Part shown: piece by piece, positions 51,452-62,442 of the stretch
Layout of the letters: each line of letters starts with the position of its first letter
How positions within the stretch are numbered: position 1 is the first letter of the stretch
NCBI GenBank assembly: GCA_001600615.1
Contig: BCKK01000008.1
Location: 310,001-374,000, forward strand
Reading direction: 5' to 3'
DNA: 64,000 nucleotides
Source: Dioszegia crocea
Taxonomy: Eukaryota; Basidiomycota; Tremellomycetes; Tremellales; Bulleribasidiaceae
The notes under the pieces: generated by a model
What the model saw: only the letters and a program-made list of their open reading frames with translations
The model's database searches: none
Told to the model about the DNA's origin: nothing
Made by a program: the position numbers and the translations under genes

Positions 51452-52330
51452 CTACAGCTGCTGGAAATACTCTTCTACCTCCCAGGCCCCCTCCCATCGC
51501 TTAACATCCACCTTCAAACCCTTGTCCGTGCCCTCCTCCTTGACCCGAGCGTCTAGCTCCATGTTCTTTCTGACGAAGGCGTAATCTCCCTTCCTCATCC
51601 GGACGATAGGGCAGAAGTCGTTGCCTCCATCCCCCACATAGGACACCCTTTCAAAGGCTTCCCATCCACCATTCGCTGCGATCCATTGGTCTAGCTCGTC
51701 TCCTTTGCACATGTTGGCAAGGCAGCCGATCTGGCAGCCGTGTGGGGGCTCGGAAGCGGGAAGGCGACGTCCGATATGGAGGAGGGAAGAGTGTTGCTCG
51801 TCCCAATGTGCCGGATTGGTGATGATTGTGCCAAAGAGATGGGACAGGTTGTGTTTCTAGCCATCAGCCTGGCTCCCTGTACGACATACCTCGAGAATTG
51901 TCGCAATGTAGATCTCGTTCGAATTGGAGAGACACAAGAAGGTAGTATCGGGCAAGCGCTCCTTTAAGCCGAGGACAGCGCGCTTCATCGCTGGGTGCTA
52001 AATAATCAGTAGTCGCTCATCTTAGACGAGGTTGGATTCTTACGAATGGTAGACTTCTCAGCGCATCCAGGATTTGCTCCTTCGTGAAGCCTTCCTTGTA
52101 CAGATCTTCCATCGTCTCATTTCTGCTCGTTAGCGCGCTCCCTATCCACGGAGAGCTCGTCGGCGTAAACAGGTAGCTTACACAACGTCAGGGGTACATT
52201 GGGATCCGCCGGATTTTCGAGTCTGAAGCACCCGTCTAAGCTTCGTTGAGAGGACTTCAAAAACCCATCTGTCGGTATCTTGGTCTACAAACGACCAGTC
52301 AAAGTCAAAAACGACGAGGTTGCGGCCCAT
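51452..52330 (-). CDS. PHOSPHO-type HAD phosphatase (phosphocholine/phosphoethanolamine-like)
   Basis: A HAD-superfamily phosphatase of the PHOSPHO1/PHOSPHO2 family, whose characterised members dephosphorylate phosphocholine, phosphoethanolamine or pyridoxal phosphate. Motif I is VVFDFDWSFVDQDTDRWV (DxDxS). Motif II is LCLSNSN, and motif IV VSYVGDGGNDFCPIVRM. A cysteine-rich loop (PPHGCQIGCLANMCKGDELD) matches the family's CxxxxCxxNxCKG pattern. The end is WEGAWEVEEYFQQL. Start MGRNL at 52330 is directly before motif I. Introns of about 30-45 nt lie after CTPDVV and in the cap region. Substrate is inferred from family. It precedes the chitinase gene on the same strand by 204 bp. Confidence 0.85.
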
Positions 52331-52534
52331 TGTGATATGTACAGAGGATATCAAAAGCACTGATAGATGAGGCGTTTTTTCTAGCCGTGAAACGTGCCTG
52401 AATGTGGTTTCAGATTTTGTCCTCTGGCTATCCTTTCTGTGGTCCCGACATCCCATCATTCAGCGGCATTCGCAATGATTGGTCAGTGTCCAATGCTAAA
52501 GTGTCCGTATACATCCTGGATCAACCAGTGTCTA

Positions 52535-54699
52535 TTATAATCCCAGTCCCGATCTGACCGCATCAGTCAGCGGCCATTCGCCATTGGTCCAGTCCCCATC
52601 CACGCTGAACACGTTGCACCCTCTGAGTCCCGCCTGAGCTGCGAATTGTCCCTTGAGAGACATGGACTGAGGGTCGTCGTAAGTCACGATTTGGCCAGAC
52701 TGTGTGGACTTCAGGAAGGGCTGATATCAGCTTCGCCCCTGGCTTTACTCACAGTGCTCGAGCATTCATCCCACACCCTGGAGAAACCGCCGGCACCGAC
52801 CCACTGCCCGTCCCACTGCTTCTGTAGCGCTCCCTGGCTAACTAGATCGTGCCACATCACCTGACCCTCGGTCGTGCTCCATCCCGACGATACAGTTGTG
52901 AAGCGTTTCTCCATACCCCGCCTCTCGCGCGTGGGCCATGTCGCATTGGCAGGTTCAGGGACATCTCGCTGACGCAGAGATGTGGCCCATGACTGCTGCA
53001 GGTAGCCATATGCGGGTACGCCGATGGTAATCTGCGAAGGATCGAGACCGGCCTGCGTCCAGGACGACACCGACGCGTAAGCATTTGCCAAGGGCTGAGT
53101 TGAGTTTCCGCATGCGTCAGATAGCGGAGCGTTGGGTCCTGGTGTTGACGAAGCTAACATCAGCGAGATCTAGCCAATCACTCACATCCCCAGATATCAT
53201 AGTTCATTATCAAGATCCAGTCAATGACTTTGGCAAACCCTTTGACATTGCTCAGTGGCGACCCGTTAGACCCGGTGAAAGGCCAAACCTGGGTGGCCAG
53301 GGTGATGAGAGCGCCATCAGGGAGGGCAGCGCGAAGATCTTGGAGCATGAGGAGATAGTTGGCCGAATCTTGTGGGGATACGATGTTGCCGCTTGCGCCG
53401 CCAGCTCCGGGGTATCTAAATCAGCATTGCATTGGTTTGTACTCACTCCCAGTCGATATCAATCCCGTCCAGGTTGTAGGTCGAGTACGCATCCGTCATT
53501 GATTTGACAAACACCTTCCTCAATCCTGCGTCGGCCGAAATGGGGGAGAAGAATTTGCTCCCAGTCCATCCCCCAATCGATAGCTTGACTCGTTTGCCCT
53601 TGGAATGCGCGACCTTGACCAAACGGTGTAGGAGGTCCGACGACTCGGTCTGAGTGAACTCCAGACCTCCAGATTCGGTGGGGATCGCGAAGGCAAAGTC
53701 GAGAATGTCAAATTTGGAGAAATCAACGGCTTCAGGGGCGAGGTACCACGATGACCAATCGGGGTAGTACCCTGCCATGATGCGCGATGGTACCGGTGGT
53801 AAGCCAGAGGATGGAGTTGGGCTGGGCGAGGCAGATTTGACGGAGGTTGTGGAAGGGGATGGAGAAGGTGATGGTGACGGGGAGGGAGAAGGTGTGACCG
53901 AGGATGCCGCTAGAGTCTTTGAGTGGGTGGAAGAGATAGCTTCCACGGTCAAAGAGCTCTCGAGGGGTGTGGTTGAGGAGGTGTGGGTGTGCGTAGATGA
54001 GACCGCTTCTACTGTGACGGAGCTCTCATTCCGGGTGGAGGATGATGTCGATACGGTATGACTAGAGCTCAACGCTGTCGTGGAGCCACTTGCATGGCTG
54101 GATGGGGCTTGTTGAGCATCACCCGAACCGGATGACCGAGAGTACGGTACATATGAGGCAGTGGTCTGGATCGTTGGGGAAGCGGTGGGAGATGAGGGCG
54201 ATGCGGTATGGGAAGTGTGCGAGGTGGTGGAGGATGGCAGGGTTGAGGAGGATGATGCATGAGATGAAGAGTGAGGGGAGGATGCTGCAGACTCGACGAC
54301 AACTTGCTGCTCTGACGAAGTGGGGGATGCAGAGTGGGACGAAGCATCACTCGAAGCATGTGAGACAGAGTGACTCGCCGACGAGCTTGCGGAGGGTTTC
54401 GGCGAGTGTGAAATGACCGACTCGACGTGTACCGTACTCGTGGACGATGTGTGACTTGCGCCAGACGGATGCACTGTAAGCACCGGTGGTACTGGCGCAA
54501 ATACCGCCTGATCCGTCGGCTGCACCCAGACCGTCTCCGTCATAGTGACCATGTGCCACATTGTCGTTGTCGCCGTTATTGGCATCCCCCTTTCATCCAG
54601 CTGGCGCTCCTCCTGCTGGAGCTGGTAGGGGTGCGGGCCCTGTGCCTGCGCCTGCGCAAGGATGAAGGGGAGGAGGGGGAGGAGAGTAGAGAGAAGCAT
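52535..54699 (-). CDS. Secreted GH18 chitinase with Ser/Thr-rich stalk
   Basis: A glycoside hydrolase 18 enzyme that cuts chitin. A signal peptide (MLLSTLLPLLPFILAQAQAQ) is followed by about 270 residues rich in Ser, Thr, His and Pro, ending in a Ser-Pro repeat (SPSPSPSPSPSPS), likely heavily O-glycosylated. The catalytic domain begins IMAGYYPDWSSWYLAPEAVD, with VKLSIGGWTGSKFFSPISAD and the active-site motif LDGIDIDWEYPG. The later part has FAKVIDWILIMNYDIWG, ITIGVPAYGYLQQSW and VTYDDPQSMSLKGQFAAQAG. It ends NGEWPLTDAVRSGLGL. Unlike typical fungal chitinases, the low-complexity part precedes the catalytic domain. Introns of about 30 nt lie just after DGIDIDWE and near 52720 and 53170. Start at 54699 is chosen because of the signal peptide; an upstream ATG (MFRPVLIHRL) adds residues ahead of it. 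Confidence 0.9.
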
Positions 54700-55190
54700 G
54701 TTGAGAGAGTGTGGGTTGAGAGCCTGCTCGAGGAGTCTATGGATCAGTACCGGCCTGAACAATAGTTGAAGAAGTGATGATGGAGAACTGACTGATTGCG
54801 ATTATCATTAACCGATTTTTGCTAAGAGGAGGTGCAGAGGGAGGTCTTGGGACGAAATTGAGATGACCCGACGGACGGGACAGAAGAACCCAATGGCGCA
54901 TCCGGCGTTCTTGAGGTAGGACGAGACATGGGGTGAGAGCAGAGGATGGTGCGCAGTGACGGAGAGTGACGGAGGTGGCTGGTTAGAGACAAGTGAGAGA
55001 CATACCCCATCCGATGGGAACTCGCTCAGGAAATTACATAGAACTCGCTCAATGAAAAGCAGTCGCGACGGGATTATGTAACATTGGGTGGCGACTGGTC
55101 CGTGCGTCTTCTGATTTCAGACTTGCCCTTGGCCCTTTGGCTCTTCTGCGTTACTTTTGTACATGTACATCTGCCCCCTACACAGATACC
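54700..55190. other. Divergent promoter region, GH18 / coiled-coil gene
   Basis: A 491-bp gap between two divergent starts. I see no gene in it. Short open frames on both strands have no recognisable product. Confidence 0.5.
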
Positions 55191-56042
55191 ATGGCCCTGC
55201 CTATAGATGTTCAACAGCCACACGAGAATGATCCGCTCGTCACCCTTCCACTCCCATCGCCATTACCGAATTCGCCCCTCCAATCACTTCCCGAAATATT
55301 GACCCATCTCGACTCGCTGCTAGCCGGCTCGGAGGATGTCCCAACAGTACTCACTGCGCGGATGCGTCAAATGACTCGAGACGCCTATGCTCTCATGAAT
55401 GCGGGAAGATTGGATGCGGCGGATTCACGAGCGGATCTGGATAAGAGGGATACTGTGTTGAGAGGGGTAGAATACGAACGGAATAGGATCAGAGAAGAGA
55501 TTGAGCGGTGTATGGAGTACGTGTGAGTACTACTCGTGGCGCGGCTGAGAGCAGTCCAGCATATCCTGCCGCTGAACTGCCGACTACTGAGGAATTCCTC
55601 TCATCAGCGTCCGATGAAGTCAAACAGGGGTTGCGTAAGTCTTGCTGTGATCTGACTAATGAGTAGCGGAAGTGGGAAGTGAGGTGTACGAATATGCCAT
55701 TATCGTCGCTCAATTAGAGCAGGAACTGAAGGATATCCAAGCGTGCGTGCGTCCGTTATGTAGCTCACAATAGCCGCGAAGCGGATGTCGAGAATCTCAC
55801 CAAGGATAGAGACAACTTGTCCAGGGCGAAGAAAGAAGTCAAGAAGAGGTTCGACAGTACCGAGACATGGTTGAACGATTACTCTAGGGTGAGCAACGAT
55901 TTTGCTTCGCTGATGATAGACCACGGCCACGCTGCTCAGTCGGCTCCAAGCCCCCCTTGCTATCGATCCACCAATCTTGTCGTCTCTATCAACCACAGCC
56001 GAAGCAACCGCGACTGAGGACGATCAAATGGACACTGCGTAG
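55191..56042 (+). CDS. Coiled-coil protein, THOC5-like
   Basis: The product (about 240 residues) starts MALPIDVQQPHENDPLVTLP. The stretch ERNRIREEIERCMEYVSTTR and the following LPTTEEFLSSASDEVKQGLP resemble the THOC5/Fmip block (hxxEIxxCxEF... vxxEEF). The later AIIVAQLEQELKDIQA and READVENLTKDRDNLSRAKK are predicted coiled coil. The spliced C-terminus RTTATLLSRLQAPLAIDPPI is followed by an acidic tail ending DDQMDTA. THOC5 is part of the THO complex in mRNA export. The protein is much shorter than animal THOC5, so it may be only the N-terminal module or another coiled-coil family. Introns of about 29-32 nt (GTGAGC...CTGATGATAG) are required. It converges on the LysM gene with 78 bp between stops. 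Confidence 0.6.
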
Positions 56043-56120
56043 CGCGGCAATGAACGACCTCCTGACTGCGTCATACATAAAAACAACCTGTATCAACATG
56101 TAACACCTTGTATCTATCTA

Positions 56121-57505
56121 CTAATCCAGTTTTCGCCTATCCCCGACCTTTGTTTTGGCCTCCGCTCCTTTCCGTATCCTCATCATCATCTCCACCTCTT
56201 CAACCGGTCGCGCCGGAGAGAAGGTGGGGCTACCAATTTTGCTCCCCTTCTGACTGGATCTGGAAGAATCAAGGGATTTTCTCGGTCGACCTTTCGGTGG
56301 TGGGACAGAGAATCCTTCAGGTGGAGGGGGAGGGATGTAGAACAGGTTGGCCATTCTATCGGCCAGGCTGGTTCCATTCGAAGGTGAGGACGAGGGTGGA
56401 CGAAGGCGGACTGTGCCGAATGAGGAGGTGCTAGATTTACGCGATATGACTGGCTGATGGGAGAAGTGAAGATCATTTTGGATGGATAGGGGTGGGGGAA
56501 GGGTCGGGCGAGGACCAGAGTCGAAAGATGTACGAGCGGAATCTGGCGGACGGGGAGGTTTCGGGAAGAAGCGCAATTGGGATGAGGGGATGCGGACTAT
56601 GTCGGCAATCCGGCCAGGGGGTGGAGGAGATTCGGCCGCTGGATGTGGCAAGGTTTGTGCAGGATGGTCGACCAAAGGAGCGAATGAGGCCATCGGACTA
56701 AAGCTGCCCCAAGGGTCAACGGTCTCATCTGACAATTGTGAAGGGCTTTGCTCAACGGCATCGCCGAGATCGATGAGGTTCGCCGTCTCACGCCTCTCCC
56801 GCTCCTTGCCCTTGCTGGGAGTCTTTGGTGATAGTGTAACCTGTCCCTCTCCGGGTCCTCTGATCAAGGTTTCACTGGCCTTATTCCACTTGCACGCGTC
56901 GAGGGGCACGTATAAGTGTCGTCGCAGATGAACAGGGTCGGAAGGCCACAGCTTGTTTGTCTTTCGTAGTGTAGCGAGCTAAAATCAGCATGATCCTGGA
57001 TAATCCTAGCTGAGACCTACATCTATTCCATATAGCAGCGCTATTCCAGCGAGGGACTCGTTCGCTTGGACCTGTCGTCAGCGCGGTGAGACCCTCGACT
57101 TACCTGATGAACCAAGACTTCGACTTCTTTCGCTTCCCCGCTCCCGCTGGTCATTCTCAATCTATCCATGCTACCCCTGTGGCTCCCATCTTCGCTGCCC
57201 CTACTGCTACCCGCCCTGCGCTCGAGGTCGCTCGTCAGGCGCGTCAGGCTCGGGCGGGATACATCACTCAACACTTCATAATTATCACCGGGCGGTGAGT
57301 CGATGCGGTGGAGGGGGTGCTGGTAGCTCTTTGAAGGGGAAATCGGACCTGACCTGCGCCGCAGGAAGTTGGGGCGGTCATTGGGCGAAGAAGGTGAAGT
57401 TGGAGGCAGATCAGAGGACAGGCCCAGGCCCCAAATATCGTGCTGGAGCCTAGGGGATGATTTTGAGGGGGAAAGAGGAGGTCGGCTCGGCCCTGCTTTG
57501 TTCAT
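56121..57505 (-). CDS. Intracellular LysM-domain protein
   Basis: After splicing, residues about 135-190 form one LysM domain: VEVLVHQVQANESLAGIALL, YGIDLATLRKTNKLWPSDPV, HLRRHLYVPLDAC. The rest is Ser/Pro-rich and disordered (MNKAGPSRPPLSPSKSSPRL at the start, FYIPPPPPEGFSVPPPKGRP near the end). No signal peptide is present, so this resembles the intracellular LYSMD1/2-like proteins rather than secreted chitin-binding effectors. The basic tail is RIRKGAEAKTKVGDRRKLD. Introns: 30 nt before VQANES (GTAAGT...CTGACGACAG) and about 42 nt after YGID (GTAGGT...CTGATTTTAG). The function of such intracellular proteins is poorly known. It is divergent from the next gene with 174 bp between starts. Confidence 0.78.
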
Positions 57506-57679
57506 CTTTAGGCGAGAGCATGAGCGTGTAATCTAGTATTAAGGGATCTGTGATGAACGCATGATGTACAAAGGTGAAAGGCATCCGGTCTTGTCCGGCC
57601 AGAGTAAATTCACATCCCTACTTCATTCTCAATCACATATCAGGAGTACTCATCTCTGAGCGCGACCTATCTCACCAAT

Positions 57680-58182
57680 ATGGTAAGCGAAGGGACGACA
57701 AGGCTGACGATTAGCCTCCAAAAAAATCTGATACTTACCATGTCACATTCCACTTTAATCGCTCAGCAATCCTCCTCAGCGTGCCGGGCTCAACGTGAGC
57801 CCTGGACTCCAGTTCAAGCTGACGATAGATCATTGACAGCTCTGAAATCACAAGTACTACCCGCATTCCTTCCCCTATCAGCCACACTACCTTCACCACC
57901 AAAGTCCACCAAGGACTTCCAATTATACGACGAAACTGACATTGAAGGCGGAGAAGGGTTGAGGAACGTGGAAGTGGAAGATGGTGCTCTTGGGAAGACG
58001 CTCAGCTCTTTACAGTGGCCAAAGTGGAAGAGATTGTTCATCAGGTGAGCTTTGCGCTGAATGTTACTGACGAGGACAGCTTTCGGACCCAGGATGGGGA
58101 GTTCGGCTCGCCAGAATACACGATACCAGACGTGGATGATGAAGCACCAGGCGACGTTCAGGTGAACGAGGCGCGGGAATGA
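57680..58182 (+). CDS. Small hypothetical protein, possible ubiquitin-like fold
   Basis: I do not recognise the family. The coding part of exon 1 is just the ATG; a 30-nt intron (GTAAGC...CTGACGATTAG) follows at once. The spliced protein of about 125 residues reads MPPKKSDTYHVTFHFNRSAI, LLSVPGSTSLTALKSQVLPA and, later, KDFQLYDETDIEGGEGLRNV and LQWPKWKRLFISFRTQDGEF. The beta-strand, turn, beta-strand, helix order at the start (LLSVPGSTSLTALKSQVL) recalls ubiquitin-like domains. It ends DDEAPGDVQVNEARE. Two further introns of about 34-35 nt (GTGAGC...CTGACGATAG and GTGAGC...CTGACGAGGACAG) are required. Coding status is supported by three clean joins. Confidence 0.65.
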
Positions 58183-58901
58183 CACATGCAGCCTCTAAGC
58201 CAGTTTAGATCGCCTGTGTCAAGACTGTCGACGAGCTCAACATGTCGACATGCTAAATATCACTACTGACATAGTCACTGACCCAGGTCCGAGTCACTGA
58301 CCGCGCAAAACGGCGGCTTCACATATAAGGCCTCTTCAAGTCCACGTCTATGAAGCGTTCGGCGGCGCTGATATCAGATCCTGAGCTAGCAGTATCTACC
58401 CTCCTCATTAAGGCGAAGCGCGAGGCAATCAGTGGGATTCACGAACCGACTGACTGTAGGTCGAGGCGCCATAGCGCGGTGACGCTTGCCTTGTTCTAGG
58501 GCAAATGCGTCAGTTAAGATCCCGTATTTGGCAATCTGGAGACATGCTCAAGATGAAGCCCTTGCTCCACGGCTAGCATCTCGTAGGCGGGTCGGCGAGT
58601 GGCAAATAGGTCCAAAGATCGAGATAGCTTGCAGCGCGCTTTGAGACGGGTCAAATGCATTCGGTTGTGAAGGATTGGATCACGAGGATCACGATGATCA
58701 TACCTGAGAGCATGCGTATGAAAATTAGAGCTCAGCTCAAAGAGCAGAATGAAGCAGTCTCGAATCTTGGTCTCGCAATTGCGGAGCAGATCTGAAACAC
58801 GCTCAAGCTCAAAGCTTCGAAGTTGAGGAGATGTACACATCGTCACCTTTCGTTCAACCTCTGCCTTTCAACTTCACACATACGCTCTACATGTAGCAGT
58901 C
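58183..58901. other. Gap before the RNase III-like gene, with a doubtful minus-strand frame
   Basis: A 719-bp gap. It holds a minus-strand open frame of 110 codons (58514-58846; RSFELERVSDLLRNCETKIR...). Its composition is protein-like, but it has no family match that I can name. A plus-strand 49-codon frame lies at 58350-58499. Neither is called a gene. The minus frame would be divergent from the RNase III-like gene by about 55 bp. Confidence 0.4.
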
Positions 58902-60542
58902 ATGTCTCGACAGGCGGCACCTCCCCCGAAGCCTGCACCGGGGACATTCCACCCGATGACCCACATCTTCCCCTCCGTGGTACCGTCGAACGAAATCCCA
59001 CCCCACTTCGCCCCTAACCACACCCCCTTCGATCCCTCTCAACTACCACCCTTACCCCGCATCCTGAACCCCCAGCTAAATGAGGCCGCTCGAGACTATC
59101 GTCACTCCGACCAGGTCCCAAACGTCATGGAACTCGCCCTGCTGGGCGACACCGTGCTCAAAACTATAATCCTGGAAAGGCTACAGGACCTAGCTCAGTG
59201 TGGCAAGTCGGGGCAGATAGCCGTGAGTAGATCCTCATGCCGGACTGATTCTCAGAACATCACAATGAGACTCAACACAAACATCGTCTTCTGCTATCTG
59301 TCAATGGCATACAACATGCTCATCCGCAAAACCAAGGAGCAACCCCATCAAAAGGCATACGCCGACGTCTTCGAGGCCTACATCGGGGCTCTCTGGCGCG
59401 AATCAAACGATTTCGGAAAGGCCTGTGTTCGACTCGTGGTGAGGGAGATATTCTCACCAAGAGTATTTCCAATCATTGCCGAATGGCAAGCGGGAAAGAG
59501 GGAATTCGGGGTGGTCAGGGCGGTGAAGGAGAAGAAAATCAGATACAAATTACGGGAGCAGGCGGTGGCGGTTCACAGGGGCGTGTCAAAGGCGCTAGCG
59601 ATAGGAGGCGCGGCTCTAGGAGGGAAGCGAAAGACCCCGTCCTGGGCGACGTCAGGGGACCAAAGGTCAGGACGTCCATCGGAGCCTCCTCGGCGACCGC
59701 AAGTGATCGACCTTACTCTTGACGACGACGATGAGGAGGCAGACGACTCGGACGACGAATCGATCGTCTACATTAGCGAATCCGAATGGGTCGAGATGAA
59801 CGTCGCGCCCTCACGGCGACTTCCTTCGGTAATCATCGATGCGGAACCTTCTTTTCCCTACGACGACGAGCGCTCGGACCAATCTGCCGCCGGACCATCG
59901 GGTACGAGCGGGACATCTTTCTCAGAGAGCGACGAGAATGTAGGCGAGACCTCTGGCGCGGGCTCGTCGAGAGGGAGGCGGGCGGAGGTCACATACATCT
60001 CAGACGACGACGATTATGGTCACCTCGCCACAGCGGGACCGAGGCGAAGCGGAACCCCTACAATCTATATCGACACCGAGCCGTCGTCCTTGCCAGATGA
60101 CGGGTACTTTGATCCGCCCATCAAAGCAAGTCATTCCGTCCCAACCGAAAATATTCCCCCTTCTAGATCCCCAGCACCATCCTCCGATACATCGCTCCCC
60201 TTCCCCTCCGCTCTCCACTCCAGTGGTGGTCCGTCCATTCCTTCCCATCTCCAAGCAACACTGGATACTCCGCATAAATCCCACCCTCCGTCCACGGAGA
60301 CTCCTCATAAAACTCCTCGTCAATTTTTTGCCTCGCCCCGGGCTGACAATGAGCAGCCGGATTGGCATGCCATCATGTCCTCGCAAAAACCGGCGTCAGC
60401 CATTCCAGCCATTGTCAGGCAGCCCACCGAGCGCCATTCGCCCCTTCGCAAGCTGGGAGATGCAATAGGGTCGGTGAAGAATAAGGTCGAGGCGGCGTTT
60501 AAGCGGAAGGAGGTGAAGGAGAGGGCGCTAAGGCGGTCGTGA
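58902..60542 (+). CDS. RNase III-like protein with SUMO-interaction-like motifs
   Basis: Residues about 75-165 resemble an RNase III domain: NVMELALLGDTVLKTIILER (compare NERLEFLGDxVL) and YADVFEAYIGALWRESNDFG (compare ADxFEAxxGA). The Asp of LGD and the Asp/Glu of ADVFEA are kept, but the two upstream acids of the signature are replaced (by Met and Ala by my alignment), so activity is doubtful. The C-terminal 320 residues are disordered and hold several hydrophobic-acidic motifs typical of SUMO binding: VIDLTLDDDDEE, SIVYISESEW, VTYISDDDD, TIYIDTE. A 33-nt intron (about 59223-59255, GTGAGT...CTGATTCTCAG) splits GQIA from NITMRL; it has no stop, so retention adds 11 residues. No dsRNA-binding domain or helicase is visible. 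The basic C-terminus ends KVEAAFKRKEVKERALRRS. Confidence 0.7.
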   Translation: MSRQAAPPPKPAPGTFHPMTHIFPSVVPSNEIPPHFAPNHTPFDPSQLPPLPRILNPQLNEAARDYRHSDQVPNVMELALLGDTVLKTIILERLQDLAQCGKSGQIAVSRSSCRTDSQNITMRLNTNIVFCYLSMAYNMLIRKTKEQPHQKAYADVFEAYIGALWRESNDFGKACVRLVVREIFSPRVFPIIAEWQAGKREFGVVRAVKEKKIRYKLREQAVAVHRGVSKALAIGGAALGGKRKTPSWATSGDQRSGRPSEPPRRPQVIDLTLDDDDEEADDSDDESIVYISESEWVEMNVAPSRRLPSVIIDAEPSFPYDDERSDQSAAGPSGTSGTSFSESDENVGETSGAGSSRGRRAEVTYISDDDDYGHLATAGPRRSGTPTIYIDTEPSSLPDDGYFDPPIKASHSVPTENIPPSRSPAPSSDTSLPFPSALHSSGGPSIPSHLQATLDTPHKSHPPSTETPHKTPRQFFASPRADNEQPDWHAIMSSQKPASAIPAIVRQPTERHSPLRKLGDAIGSVKNKVEAAFKRKEVKERALRRS

Positions 60543-60701
60543 GATGAGGGATCCCGCAACGGACCAAGTAAGGTGCCCAGTTGCACTGTGCCATAAATGA
60601 CCATAGTATATCGTCCATGATTGGACGAGTTGTGTAGAGGATTCCTTGTATAATATTTGTACCCATCAAGAGTGTCCTGCATAAATGCCTATAGATCGTC
60701 A

Positions 60702-62245
60702 CTAGATACCAGCCGCCGTCCGTGCCGCCCACATCATCCCGCTGAATGCCTGCGCCTCAGGACTCTGCATCGGTGTTGCAAGGTGCATGTACACCAAGAA
60801 TCCGTTCGTTCCGTCCGGATCGACCACCTGTGTCGCCCAGCCACTCTCATCAATCTTATCCACCACACCATTGAAAGCTTTGTCCGCCTGGGCCAGAGCC
60901 CACTGGTTGATCCGCGAGGGGAAGTAGAGATAGTATCGGTAGAAAGCAGCGACGATCAGGGCTGTGCCTGCGGTGTCGCCGTGGGAGAGGGATGGGTCGG
61001 CTTCATTCATATAGTTTGGCACGAGATTGTCCGACTGGAGTCAGCGCTGTCCCAACCCACACTCACGTCTAATTTGCCGAAGATGGAATAGAAGACTTGG
61101 CTGAGTTGTTGCTCAACAGGTGCAAGCTGGCTGGCAAGCTGTGAGGCGAAACCCGCCGAATGGGCACTTGCGATCTGAAGTCAGCCAAATACCACAAGCA
61201 AACATACCACTCGCATAGCACCGCCCAGCATCCACGCCTGACCCGTGGCCCAGTATTTGCTGTCCCAGTAATGGACGTGACGGTAAAGGTTGTCGACGGG
61301 ATCGAAAAGCGCAGATGCTTCCAGCGACCACTGCTGTAGACCGCTGCGAATGTTATCGATGTTGTTCGTAGCAAGTCCGAGGTCTATATGATCAGCTCGG
61401 CCAGGCCTGAACTTACAAGCTGGCAAGGGCGGTATCATACTCCCCATATCGGCCCAGAGCTCAAAGTGACCTTCGCGCTGCGAGATGGTCCCGTTCGAGC
61501 TCTTGATCCCGTTACTCAGATACGCCATCTGATTCCCCACCGCCCAAGCGTAGTCCTCCTTTGGCTTCATGCTGAGCAAACGCCTGACCTCGTCCCGGCC
61601 CGCGAATTGGGCCAAGAGATAGGTGCTTGGACCTATGGCTGCGGGGTCGCCCAAAGATCCATCGCCTCCGACCAGAGGACGCGGTTGAAGAGGGGTGGGT
61701 GAGTTCCAATCGAGGAAACGAAAGATATCGCCTGATGTTTTGGTTTCAGACGGAGCTCCTCGCCAGTCCGCCGCGTAAAGCGAGGCGAGCGCCACTTTCA
61801 TCGCGTCCCAAGGGATACTGACGTTGAAGGATGGCTCGTCATAGCCAAACGCCGTAAGCTCAGGGTTGTACACCTCAAGCAGCGCCTGAACCAACGCCCC
61901 TAGCTCCCAGGACTTGTCGGTGATTGCGACGGCATTGGTGAGGACTTTGGGAAGAAGCCTAGTGAGTTTGGCATAGGCGTCTGATTTGATTGTAAGAGCG
62001 GGGGTGACGGAGGAAAGGGAAACCGAGGGGTGGTGATATTGTGAATTCGAATAATCGGGACCCCATGTTGTGGCGAGAAGAACAACGGGAGCTGGAATCG
62101 TAGGAAGGATGCGATGAGCATCAATCACGTTTGCCTGTATAGAGGCGATGACATCGGAAGCGACTTGGCGATTGCGGTGGTGACCTCTCGGGACGACCAG
62201 CGCGGCGCAGCAAAACGGGAGCAGCAAAATCGAAGGTGATCTCAT
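60702..62245 (-). CDS. Secreted six-hairpin glycosidase (GH88/GH105-like)
   Basis: A signal peptide (MRSPSILLLPFCCAALVVPR) precedes an alpha/alpha six-hairpin-type enzyme. Helical repeats with typical aromatic motifs are visible: SWELGALVQALLEVYNPELT, AWAVGNQMAYLSNGIKSSNG, TISQREGHFELWADMGSMIP, HVHYWDSKYWATGQAWMLGG and GDTAGTALIVAAFYRYYLYF. Related GH88 and GH105 enzymes release unsaturated uronic acids from polysaccharide fragments. The WATGQAWMLGG segment sits where GH88/105 have their conserved WxRGxGW-like motif, but the match is loose, so the exact family is uncertain. It ends AFSGMMWAARTAAGI. Short introns lie near 61040, 61180 and 61390. It precedes the transcription factor's stop by 197 bp on the same strand and could be its target, though nothing shows this. 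Confidence 0.7.
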
Positions 62246-62442
62246 GGTTAAATGAGTGTAACGAGCGTGGGGTGCGATCAACGCAGAGACATGTAAGTGA
62301 GTGTGAGGGGCAACAACAACTCCTTTGAAGGGGACAAGGGGCAAAGTAATCCTTGTTCGCCAAGCACAAAAGGCGTAACGGCATTACGCGTACGGCATGT
62401 TTCACATCTGCGCTGGTCACGGTGTCACAAACTACAATTGCA

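Noticed and set aside
58514..58846. 110-codon minus-strand frame, briefly considered as a Mediator-type small subunit
   Set aside because: The resemblance was limited to a few helical residues and no family signature was found.
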